DNA from: JBFGCT01 sp963825565
GTDB lineage: Bacteria; Actinomycetota; Acidimicrobiia; Acidimicrobiales; Ilumatobacteraceae
Length of the DNA: 64,000 bases
NCBI GenBank assembly: GCA_963825565.1
Contig: CAWGTW010000012.1
Coordinates: 248,001 to 312,000, forward strand
Direction of reading: 5' to 3'
The translations under genes and the position numbers were made by a program. Every line of letters begins with the position of its first letter. The stretch's first letter is position 1. The notes below the pieces were generated by a model, which saw only the letters and a program-made list of their open reading frames with translations, did no database searches and was not told the origin of the DNA. Positions 35,046 to 42,480 of this stretch are shown piece by piece.

Positions 35046-35562
35046 GCCATTCCTTGCCGACATCAGGATCTTCGGTTTCAACTTCGCGCCCCGCGGCTGG
35101 GCACAGTGCGACGGCCAGCTCCTCCCGATCAACCAGAACCAGTCGTTGTACTCGCTGCTGGGAACGACCTACGGCGGCGACGGGCAGACCACGTTCGGGC
35201 TTCCCGACCTGCGCGGCCGGGTCCCGATCCACAGGGGCAACAGCAACACCGCCGGCGGCACGGATCACCAGCTCGGTCAGAAGGGCGGCGAGCCGACGGT
35301 CACATTGACCAACGCAACCATCCCGGCGCACCAGCACGCGCTGCAGGCGAACCCCGCCGCGGCCACGACCAACACACCCACGGCCGGCGCCAACCTGCTC
35401 GGCAACGCGAACATCGACCTGTACCGCACGCCCGACAACATGACGGGGTTGAACCCGGCGACGATCAGCAGCTCTGGCAACGACGCCCACCAGAACCAGC
35501 AGCCCTACCAGGTCGTCAACATCTGCATCGCCCTTCAGGGCGTGTTCCCGTCGAGGAACTGA
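35038..35562 (+). CDS. phage-collar domain (microcystin-dependent-protein-like) protein 1
   Basis: 174 aa. Signature of the tail-collar / MdpB family: FLADIRIFGFNFAPRGWAQC, then DGQLLPINQNQSLYSLLGT, TYGGDGQTTFGLPDLRGR, a Gly/Asn-rich middle with HQHALQA, and the C-terminal QPYQVVNICIALQGVFPSR. It has no signal peptide. In phages the fold is a trimeric tail-tip domain; the free-standing bacterial triads have no established role. First of three tandem paralogues (35038, 35573, 36103), followed by a GNAT gene, evidently one operon. The ATG at 35038 matches the paralogues' N-termini; GAGGGAG lies about 10 bases upstream. Confidence 0.85.
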   Translation: MAEPFLADIRIFGFNFAPRGWAQCDGQLLPINQNQSLYSLLGTTYGGDGQTTFGLPDLRGRVPIHRGNSNTAGGTDHQLGQKGGEPTVTLTNATIPAHQHALQANPAAATTNTPTAGANLLGNANIDLYRTPDNMTGLNPATISSSGNDAHQNQQPYQVVNICIALQGVFPSRN

Positions 35563-35572
35563 GGAGATCGTC

Positions 35573-36088
35573 ATGTCAGATCCATTCGTCGGTGAGATCC
35601 GCATGTTCGCCGGCAACTTCGCGCCAGCCGGCTGGGCCCTGTGCGACGGCCAGTTGCTGGCGATCAGTCAGTACGACGCCCTGTTCAGCCTGTTCGGCAC
35701 GCTCTACGGTGGCGACGGGGTCACCACGTTCGGGCTTCCCGACTTCCGGGGGCGGGCGCCGGTCCACATGAACCAGGCGGGGGGCTACCCGATCGGGCAG
35801 AAGGCCGGCGGCGAGACCGTCACGCTGACCAATGCCCAGCTCGCCGGCCACACGCACAGCTGGCAGGCTTCGACGTCGGCCGGAACCGACCAGAGCGCGG
35901 TCGCCGAGGGACTCGCACAGTCGTCGGTCGACGCCTACCGGGACAACCCGCCGGCGCCCTCGTACGCGGCGCTCGCCAACGACGCGGTCCAACCGCTCGG
36001 CGGAAGCGCCGCACACAACAACATGATGCCGTACCAAGCCGTGTCGTTCATCGTGAGCCTCGTTGGCATCTACCCGTCACGGACCTAA
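35573..36088 (+). CDS. phage-collar domain protein 2
   Basis: 171-aa paralogue of the preceding gene, 10 bp downstream of its stop with GAGGAG as Shine-Dalgarno. It keeps FVGEIRMFAGNFAPAGWALC, then DGQLLAIS, LYGGDGVTTFGLPDFRGR, GQKAGGETVTLTNAQLAGH and the C-terminal YQAVSFIVSLVGIYPSR. The three paralogues are well diverged, so the triad is old rather than a recent duplication, implying distinct roles, perhaps as a heterotrimer (inference). Confidence 0.85.
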   Translation: MSDPFVGEIRMFAGNFAPAGWALCDGQLLAISQYDALFSLFGTLYGGDGVTTFGLPDFRGRAPVHMNQAGGYPIGQKAGGETVTLTNAQLAGHTHSWQASTSAGTDQSAVAEGLAQSSVDAYRDNPPAPSYAALANDAVQPLGGSAAHNNMMPYQAVSFIVSLVGIYPSRT

Positions 36089-36102
36089 GGAGCCATCGCA
36101 TC

Positions 36103-36624
36103 ATGAGTGAACCATTCATCGCAGAAATCAAGATGATCGGCGAGAACTTCGCACCGCGCGGCTGGGCGTACTGCGACGGCCAGCTGCTCCCGATCGCCCA
36201 GAACACCGCACTGTTCTCGCTCGTCGGAACGATCTACGGCGGCGACGGCCAGACCACGCTCGGGCTGCCGAACCTGCAGGGCCGCACCCCGATCGGCTGG
36301 GGGAACGGACCCGGCCTCACGACGCGCCAGATCGGTCAGAAGGGTGGCGAGGAGACGCACACCCTGACCGTGAACGAGATGGCCAACCACTCACACACCG
36401 CGAACGCGTCGCAGGTACCCGCGAACTCAGACGGCCCGAACAACGCGGCGTTCCTCGCCACGCCGTCGGCGGCACTGGTCTACGCACCCGACGCCGGCCC
36501 GCAGGCGATGAACGCCGCCTCGCTCACCAGCACCGGCAGCGGCGGCGCGCACGACAACATGCAGCCGTACCAGGCCGTCAGCTTCGTGATCGCGCTCGTC
36601 GGCGTGTACCCACCGCGCAGTTGA
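36103..36624 (+). CDS. phage-collar domain protein 3
   Basis: 173-aa third paralogue, 14 bp after the second with AAGGAG at 36087-36092. It keeps FIAEIKMIGENFAPRGWAYC, then DGQLLPIAQ, IYGGDGQTTLGLPNLQGR, GQKGGEETHTLTVNEM and the C-terminal YQAVSFVIALVGVYPPR. The middle loop (GWGNGPGLTTRQIG) differs from its siblings. It is followed at 34 bp by the GNAT gene. No capsid, tail tube or lysis genes are near, so this is not a prophage. Confidence 0.85.
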   Translation: MSEPFIAEIKMIGENFAPRGWAYCDGQLLPIAQNTALFSLVGTIYGGDGQTTLGLPNLQGRTPIGWGNGPGLTTRQIGQKGGEETHTLTVNEMANHSHTANASQVPANSDGPNNAAFLATPSAALVYAPDAGPQAMNAASLTSTGSGGAHDNMQPYQAVSFVIALVGVYPPRS

Positions 36625-36658
36625 GCGCGGCTGGCGGCCGCGCCGGGCGGGTGACATC

Positions 36659-37144
36659 GTGAGCGGACCGGTCACCCTGCGCGCCGTGACCGCGGACGAC
36701 GAGGCGTTGTTGTTCGAGCTCTACGCCAGCACCCGAGCCGACGAGATGGCGCTCGTCGGGTGGGACGACGAGCAGCAGCACGACTTCCTGCAGATGCAGT
36801 TCCACGCGCAGTCGACCGACTACTCGAACCGCTTCCCCGACGTGGAGCACTCGATCATCCGCTTCGGCGCGACCGATGCCGGGCGGATCTGGATCGACCG
36901 CCGCGCCGACGAGATCCGGTTGCTCGACATCATCGTCCATCCCGTCCACCGGGACGCAGGGATCGGCACCGTCCTGCTCCGGCGGCTCCAGGACGAGGCG
37001 ACCGCCGCCGCGCTCCCGCTGCGCCACTCGGTCGACAAGTCGAACCCCGACGCGCTGCGCCTCTACGAGCGGCTCGGATTCCGCGTCGTCGAGGACTATG
37101 GCCTGTACGACCTGATGGAGTGGATTCCGCCGGGCACCGGGTAG
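36659..37144 (+). CDS. GNAT family N-acetyltransferase of the collar operon
   Basis: 161-aa acetyltransferase. The acetyl-CoA loop is HRDAGIGTVLLRRL (about 99-112). The C-terminal segment SVDKSNPDALRLYERLGF is typical of GNATs acting on small molecules or protein N-termini/side chains. GTG start. Its place directly behind the collar triad recurs in other bacteria as far as I remember; a collar protein, adhesin or small peptide could be the substrate (inference). It converges with the DUF6916 gene, 18 bp away. Confidence 0.85.
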   Translation: MSGPVTLRAVTADDEALLFELYASTRADEMALVGWDDEQQHDFLQMQFHAQSTDYSNRFPDVEHSIIRFGATDAGRIWIDRRADEIRLLDIIVHPVHRDAGIGTVLLRRLQDEATAAALPLRHSVDKSNPDALRLYERLGFRVVEDYGLYDLMEWIPPGTG

Positions 37145-37162
37145 ACGGCCGAGGGCTTGCGC

Positions 37163-37468
37163 TCAGTCGACGACTCGGGTGAAGACCGCTTCGTAGAACC
37201 GACCCTCGGAGTTCTCGGCGACGACCGTCATGAAGATGCCCTGCTCGCCGATCGCCTCGTGGCGCAGCGGCACCATGCCCTGCCCGAAGGTGCGATCGGT
37301 CGGCCCCCTGAACACGAGCGAGAAGGCGACCTCGCCGGGATGGCCGGTCGGTTTGTCGACGGCCTCCGTCAGCACGAGATCGATCGTGCCCTGCTCGCCG
37401 AAATCGCCGACGAAGGTCTGATCGAGCAACGGTACGAAGTGCTCGAGTTGCAGGTCTGCCAGCTCCAC
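37163..37468 (-). CDS. DUF6916-like protein
   Basis: 101-aa beta-rich cytoplasmic protein of unknown function. The family pattern is visible in FSLVFRGP, FGQGMVPLRHEAIGEQGIFM and the C-terminal GRFYEAVFTRVV. From memory, such proteins commonly accompany collar-domain triads. The GTG start at 37468 is chosen where similarity begins; it is 13 bp after the acidic 73-aa gene on the same strand, so both are probably co-transcribed. It faces the collar-GNAT operon tail to tail. Confidence 0.7.
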   Translation of the reverse strand: MELADLQLEHFVPLLDQTFVGDFGEQGTIDLVLTEAVDKPTGHPGEVAFSLVFRGPTDRTFGQGMVPLRHEAIGEQGIFMTVVAENSEGRFYEAVFTRVVD

Positions 37469-37481
37469 GGCCGAGCTCCGC

Positions 37482-37703
37482 CTACTCCGCGTCGTCGGCG
37501 CTCGGCGGATCGACGTGCTCCGCGGAGAAGTGATCGGACGCAAGGCCGACCACCGACTCGGCAGTGACGCCCTCGTGCTTCTCGACCTCGGCGTCGTCCT
37601 TGTGCAAGCTGAGCACGAACGTCTCGTCCTCCGATGAGTCGTCGACGTGGACGGTGACGCCCTCGGACGGCGTGATCGCGAATGCCTTCGGACGGTCGCT
37701 CAT
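37482..37703 (-). CDS. small acidic protein (73 aa) next to DUF6916
   Basis: A 73-residue, strongly acidic, Cys-free protein beginning MSDRPKAFAITPSEGVTVHV and ending SADDAE, with about 20 Asp/Glu. It has no signal peptide, membrane segment or motif I know. AGGGGAA lies about nine bases before the ATG. Its position at the head of the two-gene DUF6916 operon, beside the collar triad, suggests a role in the same system as regulator, adaptor or substrate. This is inference from position only. Confidence 0.6.
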   Translation of the reverse strand: MSDRPKAFAITPSEGVTVHVDDSSEDETFVLSLHKDDAEVEKHEGVTAESVVGLASDHFSAEHVDPPSADDAE

Positions 37704-37774
37704 GACGATGCTTCCCCTCGAGAGTTGCTGGTCGCACGACAGTACCCGCTGCTGGCCCGGCCCGCCTCTCGGCG

Positions 37775-39067
37775 TCAGCCGGCGCGCGCCAGCTCGACGA
37801 ACGTTCGCCCGACCTGCAGCGGGATGCGGGTCCCGTCGGCCGCGGTGAACGCGAACGGGTCCAGAGCGGACGCCCGCGACCACGTGCCCGCGATCGCCAC
37901 GCCGTCGCGGTGCACGACCGCCGCGCCCGAGCCGACGGTGATCGCTTCGGGCGACCGGGCGTCGACCGCCGAGGCGACGTGCGTGGCGTACACGACGACG
38001 ACGTTGGCGGCGGTGATGCGCGTCCCGGTTGCCGCGACGTGCGGGACGCCGTTCTGGCTGCGGAGGTAGGTGCCGGTCGCCGGGTCCCAGGTCCAGCCGG
38101 CGCGCAGGTTGTCCATCCGCACCTCGAAGCCGCCGTCCGCGGACGTCGGAGTCGACGGCGTCCACGCCGCGTCGATCGCCCACAGCGCCCGCGCCGGCCC
38201 GGCGGCTGCGCCCCGGCCGAGCACGCACGATGTCGACGCGACCAGGTTGTGCGGCGACCTGCGGCTCGACTCACGCCGATAGCAGTTCGATCGCACTGCG
38301 GCGACGTCGATCAGGAGCCCTGCCTCGGCGGCGGACCGGATCCAGGCGGTCACGCCGGGGTTCCCGCCCGACCAGGCGAGCACCGGCCGGTTCATCCCCG
38401 ACAGCAGATCGATGTCGGTCGTTCGCGCCGATCGCACCGGCCCGACCTCGGCCGGCACATCGGAGTGGAACAGCGCCATGAACCGCGTCGCTCCCTCGAC
38501 GTTCTCCTCGACGACGACGTCGGCCCGGTCGAGCGCCCACTGCGGGCGGGCGCTGCCGACGTTGTCGACCTTGACCACCAGGACCGGGGCCGAAGCGATC
38601 GAGGCCGGCGCCGGCAACCCGGTCAGCGCGGCGACGCCGGTGAGGCCAGGAAGGACCGTGTACGGCGAGAACGCCGGGACCTGCTGCGCGCCGCCGGCCG
38701 AGCCCGGTCCGGGTCCGGCCACCGGTCCGGGAGCGGTCGGTGCGGCAACCGTGACCGGTGGTGCGGTCATCGCCGGCACGGTCGCCGCGGGCGGATCGGT
38801 CCGGGCGACGACCGGGCGCGACGGGGCGACCGTCGTCGCCGGCACGGTCGAGCGATCCGGTTCCCCGCCGGCGCCCGGGGTCGACGTCGTCGGCGTCGCC
38901 GTTGCCGACAGGTGGCGACCCCACGCCGATGTGGTCGTCGCCGGCGCCGGCGCCTCGGCCGCGAGCCCACCGCGGTCGTCACCCGCCACCCCGCCCCCGC
39001 ACGCGGTGGCGAGCGAGCCGAGGGCGACGAGGACCGCGACCGTGGTCGTCGTGTGCCGGGGCCGCAT
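37775..39067 (-). CDS. DUF3048 family lipoprotein (YerB-like)
   Basis: 430 aa. Lipoprotein signal with lipobox ATAC (Cys about residue 23), then a low-complexity Pro/Thr/Ala linker of about 110 residues. The DUF3048 domain (about 150-300) contains VVKVDNVGSARPQWALDRAD, VVEENVEGATRFMALFHSD and GPVRSARTTDIDLLSG. The C-terminal partner domain (DUF3048_C) starts near 310. The family is extracytoplasmic with unknown function. TATCGT (39075-39080) sits seven bases before the ATG, which fixes this start over a much longer open frame. Confidence 0.88.
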   Translation of the reverse strand: MRPRHTTTTVAVLVALGSLATACGGGVAGDDRGGLAAEAPAPATTTSAWGRHLSATATPTTSTPGAGGEPDRSTVPATTVAPSRPVVARTDPPAATVPAMTAPPVTVAAPTAPGPVAGPGPGSAGGAQQVPAFSPYTVLPGLTGVAALTGLPAPASIASAPVLVVKVDNVGSARPQWALDRADVVVEENVEGATRFMALFHSDVPAEVGPVRSARTTDIDLLSGMNRPVLAWSGGNPGVTAWIRSAAEAGLLIDVAAVRSNCYRRESSRRSPHNLVASTSCVLGRGAAAGPARALWAIDAAWTPSTPTSADGGFEVRMDNLRAGWTWDPATGTYLRSQNGVPHVAATGTRITAANVVVVYATHVASAVDARSPEAITVGSGAAVVHRDGVAIAGTWSRASALDPFAFTAADGTRIPLQVGRTFVELARAG

Positions 39068-39074
39068 CGAGTCG

Positions 39075-39080
39075 ACGATA
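39075..39080 (-). promoter_or_regulatory. -10 box of the DUF3048 gene (TATCGT)
   Basis: TATCGT on the minus strand, seven bases before the ATG at 39067. The remaining gap to 39415 (about 335 bp) shows no gene or repeat. Confidence 0.5.
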
Positions 39081-39415
39081 TCCGTCCCGGCCCGGCGGCG
39101 TTCGGCACGCGCATCGGTATCGGCACCACGTCGAGCAGACCCACGGCTCGGGCCGCCGCCACGCGACCGTCGTGGCGGCGGCTCGTCCGTCGATCGTCTC
39201 GTCTCGTCGCGGGTCGTCTGGCTGTCCGACGATGCCACCCGGCTCGATCGTCCCCGTCCGTCGCCGGGCGGATGGGACACGACGCGCCGTCGTCGGACGA
39301 TCCGCGCCACGTCGCGCTCCCCGGAAGGCGAGATCCGACGTTCCGTCGCTGCGCACTCGCCACCCACCGTCGTGTGACCGACCCCCGCCCGACCGTCGTC
39401 CCGTAGGGGGTCACC

Positions 39416-39988
39416 GTGTCCGAAGTCCTCACCACTCCGGTCGTCGTCATCCGTCCCTGGATCGACCCGGTCGTCGATGACGACGGGCACGACCCGCGCT
39501 CGCGCTACGTCGAGACGTTCTGGCTCGGTGTGCTCGGCCCGACCGCGACCTGGCTGGTCCGCCGCCTTGCCGCGGGGCTCGACCGCTCGCCCGACGGGTA
39601 CGAGCTCGACCTGGTGTCGACGGCGAAGGCGATGGGCTTGAGCTTCACCCAGGGCCGGTCCTCGCCGTTCAGCAAGGCCCTGGAGCGGTGCGTGATGTTC
39701 GGGCTGGCGCATCCGATCCCGAGCGGGCTGGCGGTCCGCCGGCGGATCCCGACCGTCGCGCACCGACACCTGCGGCGGCTCCCCGACGATGTCCGGGCGG
39801 CGCACGACGACTGGCAGCGCGCAACGATCTCGGTCGACGACCTCACGCGGGCGCACCAGATCGGCATGGCGATGGTCGACGCCGGCGACGACGTCCAGGT
39901 CGTCGAGCACCAGCTCGTCGCCCTCGGGGTGGGCGACGCCGTCGCCGCCGAGGTCGCCGACAACCTCGCCCGCCTCGCAACCCGGTGA
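39416..39988 (+). CDS. conserved hypothetical protein, probably helical DNA/RNA-binding type
   Basis: 190 aa with no named domain that I recognise. A core segment (about 30-115) has the alternation of short helices seen in winged-helix proteins: YVETFWLGVLGPTATWLVRR, then GLSFTQGRSSPFSKALERC and IPSGLAVRRRIPTVAHRHLR. A C-terminal helical stretch, IGMAMVDAGDDVQVVEHQLV, follows. Rich in Arg and likely cytoplasmic. GTG start with TAGGGG six bases upstream, which doubles as a weak Shine-Dalgarno. It converges with the NlpC/P60 gene. Confidence 0.65.
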   Translation: MSEVLTTPVVVIRPWIDPVVDDDGHDPRSRYVETFWLGVLGPTATWLVRRLAAGLDRSPDGYELDLVSTAKAMGLSFTQGRSSPFSKALERCVMFGLAHPIPSGLAVRRRIPTVAHRHLRRLPDDVRAAHDDWQRATISVDDLTRAHQIGMAMVDAGDDVQVVEHQLVALGVGDAVAAEVADNLARLATR

Positions 39989-39998
39989 TCTGCCCTGT

Positions 39999-40787
39999 TC
40001 AGCGGGGGTCGACGGCGAGGGCGGTGCGGTACCGGCCTGCGGTGCGGACGTGGGTGACGTCACCGGACTGGCTGGCGTGCATCTGGTACCCGTCGGCCAG
40101 CGCCATCGCCACGTGGCCGCGCCGCCAGAGGATGTCGCCGGGCAGCGGCTCGTCGACGACGCGCGCCCACGACGCGTTGCGCATCACCGACGACGACGGC
40201 TCCCAGTCCGAGTCCGACAGCGGGCGGCCCGCCTCGCGGTAGGCGCGCCCGACGAAGCTCGAGCAGTCGTCGTAGCCGTCGCTCCCCCGACGGCTGCGCG
40301 AGTAGGGCAAACCGAGCAGGCCGAAGCCCTCGACGATCGCCTCCGCCGACGTGTCGGTGCGAGCCTGCATCACGCTACGCACGCACAGTCCGTGCCCGTC
40401 GGGTGCCGAGCCGCCGCGCAGCAACTTCTGGTCGGTGATCTCCGGACAGCGGGCGGCGATCTGCTCCCGGGTCGACAGCACGGGCTCCGCGCCCAACTCG
40501 GCGAGCGACAACACCTCGAGGCCGGACTCGGCGAGCATCACCGCCGGAGCGGGCGCCGGCGTCGGTCGTCCGGTCGTCCCGACTCCCCTCGGCGCCGGCG
40601 CCGTGGCGGCGGCCAAGGTCGCGCCGAACGCCCCGGCGAGCGAGGGGTCCCACCGCAGCATCGACGGGGGTGGTTCGGGCAACGGTCGGGCCTGGACGGC
40701 GCTCGACACAGGCACGACGGCGCCGATCGCGAGGGTCAGGCCGAGCGCCAGGGCGCGACGGCAGACGACGAAGGGGTGCACAGGCAT
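39999..40787 (-). CDS. secreted NlpC/P60-family peptidoglycan hydrolase
   Basis: 262 aa with a signal peptide (about 1-32), a Pro/Ala-rich linker and a C-terminal NlpC/P60 domain (about 150-255). The catalytic Cys lies in YDDCSSFVGRAYREAG, with the first His in LPGDILWRRGHVAMAL. The third position of the triad may be the His of YQMHASQSGDV. Such enzymes cut the D-Glu-diaminopimelate bond. The ATG at 40787 follows CAGCCT, a -10-like variant, by six bases. Confidence 0.85.
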   Translation of the reverse strand: MPVHPFVVCRRALALGLTLAIGAVVPVSSAVQARPLPEPPPSMLRWDPSLAGAFGATLAAATAPAPRGVGTTGRPTPAPAPAVMLAESGLEVLSLAELGAEPVLSTREQIAARCPEITDQKLLRGGSAPDGHGLCVRSVMQARTDTSAEAIVEGFGLLGLPYSRSRRGSDGYDDCSSFVGRAYREAGRPLSDSDWEPSSSVMRNASWARVVDEPLPGDILWRRGHVAMALADGYQMHASQSGDVTHVRTAGRYRTALAVDPR

Positions 40788-40884
40788 CCCGCGAGGCTGG
40801 CGGGAGAATCCTCAAACGTGACGGATTGGTGACGTATGTTACAGAACGATGACACTCGGCGTGAGGTAAGGCCACTGCATGTGG

Positions 40885-42342
40885 TCAATCCGCCGCCATC
40901 AGCGACATCAACGCCCGCTCGGCGCCCGGGTGCGGCGCGTCACCGACCGACGCCTGGAGCCGTCCGAGCTCGATGTGGAGCCCGCGCAGGACCTCGCGGT
41001 ACGCCGGATCGGCGATCACGTTGTGGAGTTCGGCCGGGTCGGCCGCCAGATCGTACAGCTCCCACTCCGGCGGGTCGCCGGTGTCGGACGCACCGGGTTG
41101 ATCGAGCGCGTCGTTGTAGTAGCCGATCAGCTTGTGCGTCCGAGTGCGCACGCCGTAGTGGGCGGGGACGCGGTGGATCGCGTCGCCGTGCATCCAGTAG
41201 CGGTAGTACATCGACTGCTGCCAGCCGGTCGGCGTCTCGCCGTGCAGCAGCGGCACGACGCTGGTCCCCTGCATCTCGTCGGGGACCTCGACGCCGGCCA
41301 GTTCGAGGAACGTCGGCGCGAAGTCGACGTTGAGGGTGATCTCCGCGGTCGACGTACCCGGCTCGATCAGCCGGGGGAAGCGGATCAGCAACGGCATCGC
41401 CAGCGACTCCTCGTACATCATCCGCTTGTCGAACCAGCCGTGATCGCCGAGGAAGAAGCCCTGATCGGAGGTGTAGACGACGATCGTGTCATCGGCCAAC
41501 CCGTTGGCGTCGAGCCAGTCGAGCGTGCGGCCGACGCCCTCGTCGATCGCCGCGATCGTCCGCAGGTAGTCCTTGATGTAGCGCTGGTAGCGCCAGCCGA
41601 TCTCCTCGTCCTCGGTCAGCCCCGGCGGGACGGTCGCCTTCAGGTCGACCACCGGCGACAGGTCCATCATCGACATCCGCATCGCCTTGACCACCTCGGC
41701 CCGGCCGGCGTGGTCGTCCCGCAACGTCGCCGGCTCGGGGAGATCGACGTCGTCGTACAGATCGAAGTGGCGAGGGCTCGGCTCCCAGCTGCGGTGTGGC
41801 GCTTTGTGGTGGACCATCAGGGCGAACGGCCGGGCGGGATCGCGCCGGTCGAGCCAGCGCAGGCTGTCGTCGGTGATCAGGTCGGTGACGTACCCGCCAC
41901 GCTCGACGAACTCGTGGCCACGGCCGTCGGCGCGGGGCTCGATCATCATCGGGTTGTGGTAGTGGCCCTGGCCCGGCAGCACCCGCCATCGATCGAATCC
42001 GGTCGGGTCGTGCTCGGGACCGTGCCCGAGATGCCACTTGCCGAAGATCGCCGTCTGGTAACCGGCCGCCTGCAGCCGCTTCGGGTAGGTGTCGAGGCGG
42101 TTGTCCATCGGTGTGACCAGGGTGGTGACGCCGTTGACGTGATTGTAGGTGCCGGTGAGGATCGACGCCCGCGACGGCGTGCAGATCGAATTGGTGCAGA
42201 AGCACGAATCGAAGCGCATCCCGCCCGTCGCGATGCGGTCGATGTTGGGCGTTTCGTTGATCCGCGACCCGTAGGCGGAGATCGCATGGGCGGCGTGGTC
42301 GTCGCTCATCACGAAGATCAGGTTCGGCCGGGCGTCGGTCAC
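40885..42342 (-). CDS. sulfatase family hydrolase (formylglycine type)
   Basis: 485 aa. The sulfatase signature CTPSRASILTG contains the Cys that is converted to formylglycine. Metal-binding Asp residues appear in FVMSDDHAAHAIS near the N-terminus and TSDQGFFLGDHGWFDKRMMY near residue 310. FGKWHLGH and HHKAPHRSWEPSPRHFDLYD give further family contacts. No signal peptide, so presumably cytoplasmic. It hydrolyses sulfate esters, or possibly phosphonates or choline sulfate; the target is unknown. The GTG at 42342 is chosen with CAGGAT six bases upstream. A 13-bp tandem repeat lies just upstream. Confidence 0.87.
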   Translation of the reverse strand: MTDARPNLIFVMSDDHAAHAISAYGSRINETPNIDRIATGGMRFDSCFCTNSICTPSRASILTGTYNHVNGVTTLVTPMDNRLDTYPKRLQAAGYQTAIFGKWHLGHGPEHDPTGFDRWRVLPGQGHYHNPMMIEPRADGRGHEFVERGGYVTDLITDDSLRWLDRRDPARPFALMVHHKAPHRSWEPSPRHFDLYDDVDLPEPATLRDDHAGRAEVVKAMRMSMMDLSPVVDLKATVPPGLTEDEEIGWRYQRYIKDYLRTIAAIDEGVGRTLDWLDANGLADDTIVVYTSDQGFFLGDHGWFDKRMMYEESLAMPLLIRFPRLIEPGTSTAEITLNVDFAPTFLELAGVEVPDEMQGTSVVPLLHGETPTGWQQSMYYRYWMHGDAIHRVPAHYGVRTRTHKLIGYYNDALDQPGASDTGDPPEWELYDLAADPAELHNVIADPAYREVLRGLHIELGRLQASVGDAPHPGAERALMSLMAAD

Positions 42343-42358
42343 CACCCGATCCTGCCAC

Positions 42359-42410
42359 GGACCCCGACCACGTAGCCCGACCACGGACCCCGACCACGGA
42401 CCCCGACCAC
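42359..42410. repeat. four tandem 13-bp units upstream of the sulfatase gene
   Basis: GGACCCCGACCAC occurs three times exactly and once with three changes, ending just upstream of the sulfatase -10 region (42349-42354). Confidence 0.7.
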
Positions 42411-42480
42411 TCGTGATCATCGTGCGCAGCAGGTGCGCAACCTGATCACGCGATGCCGAGGGAGGGCGGCCGCGGGGAGG

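Noticed and set aside
35038..36624. Prophage or phage-tail remnant
   Set aside because: Only collar-domain genes are present. There is no integrase, capsid, portal, tail tube, tape measure or lysis gene, and the neighbours are chromosomal.
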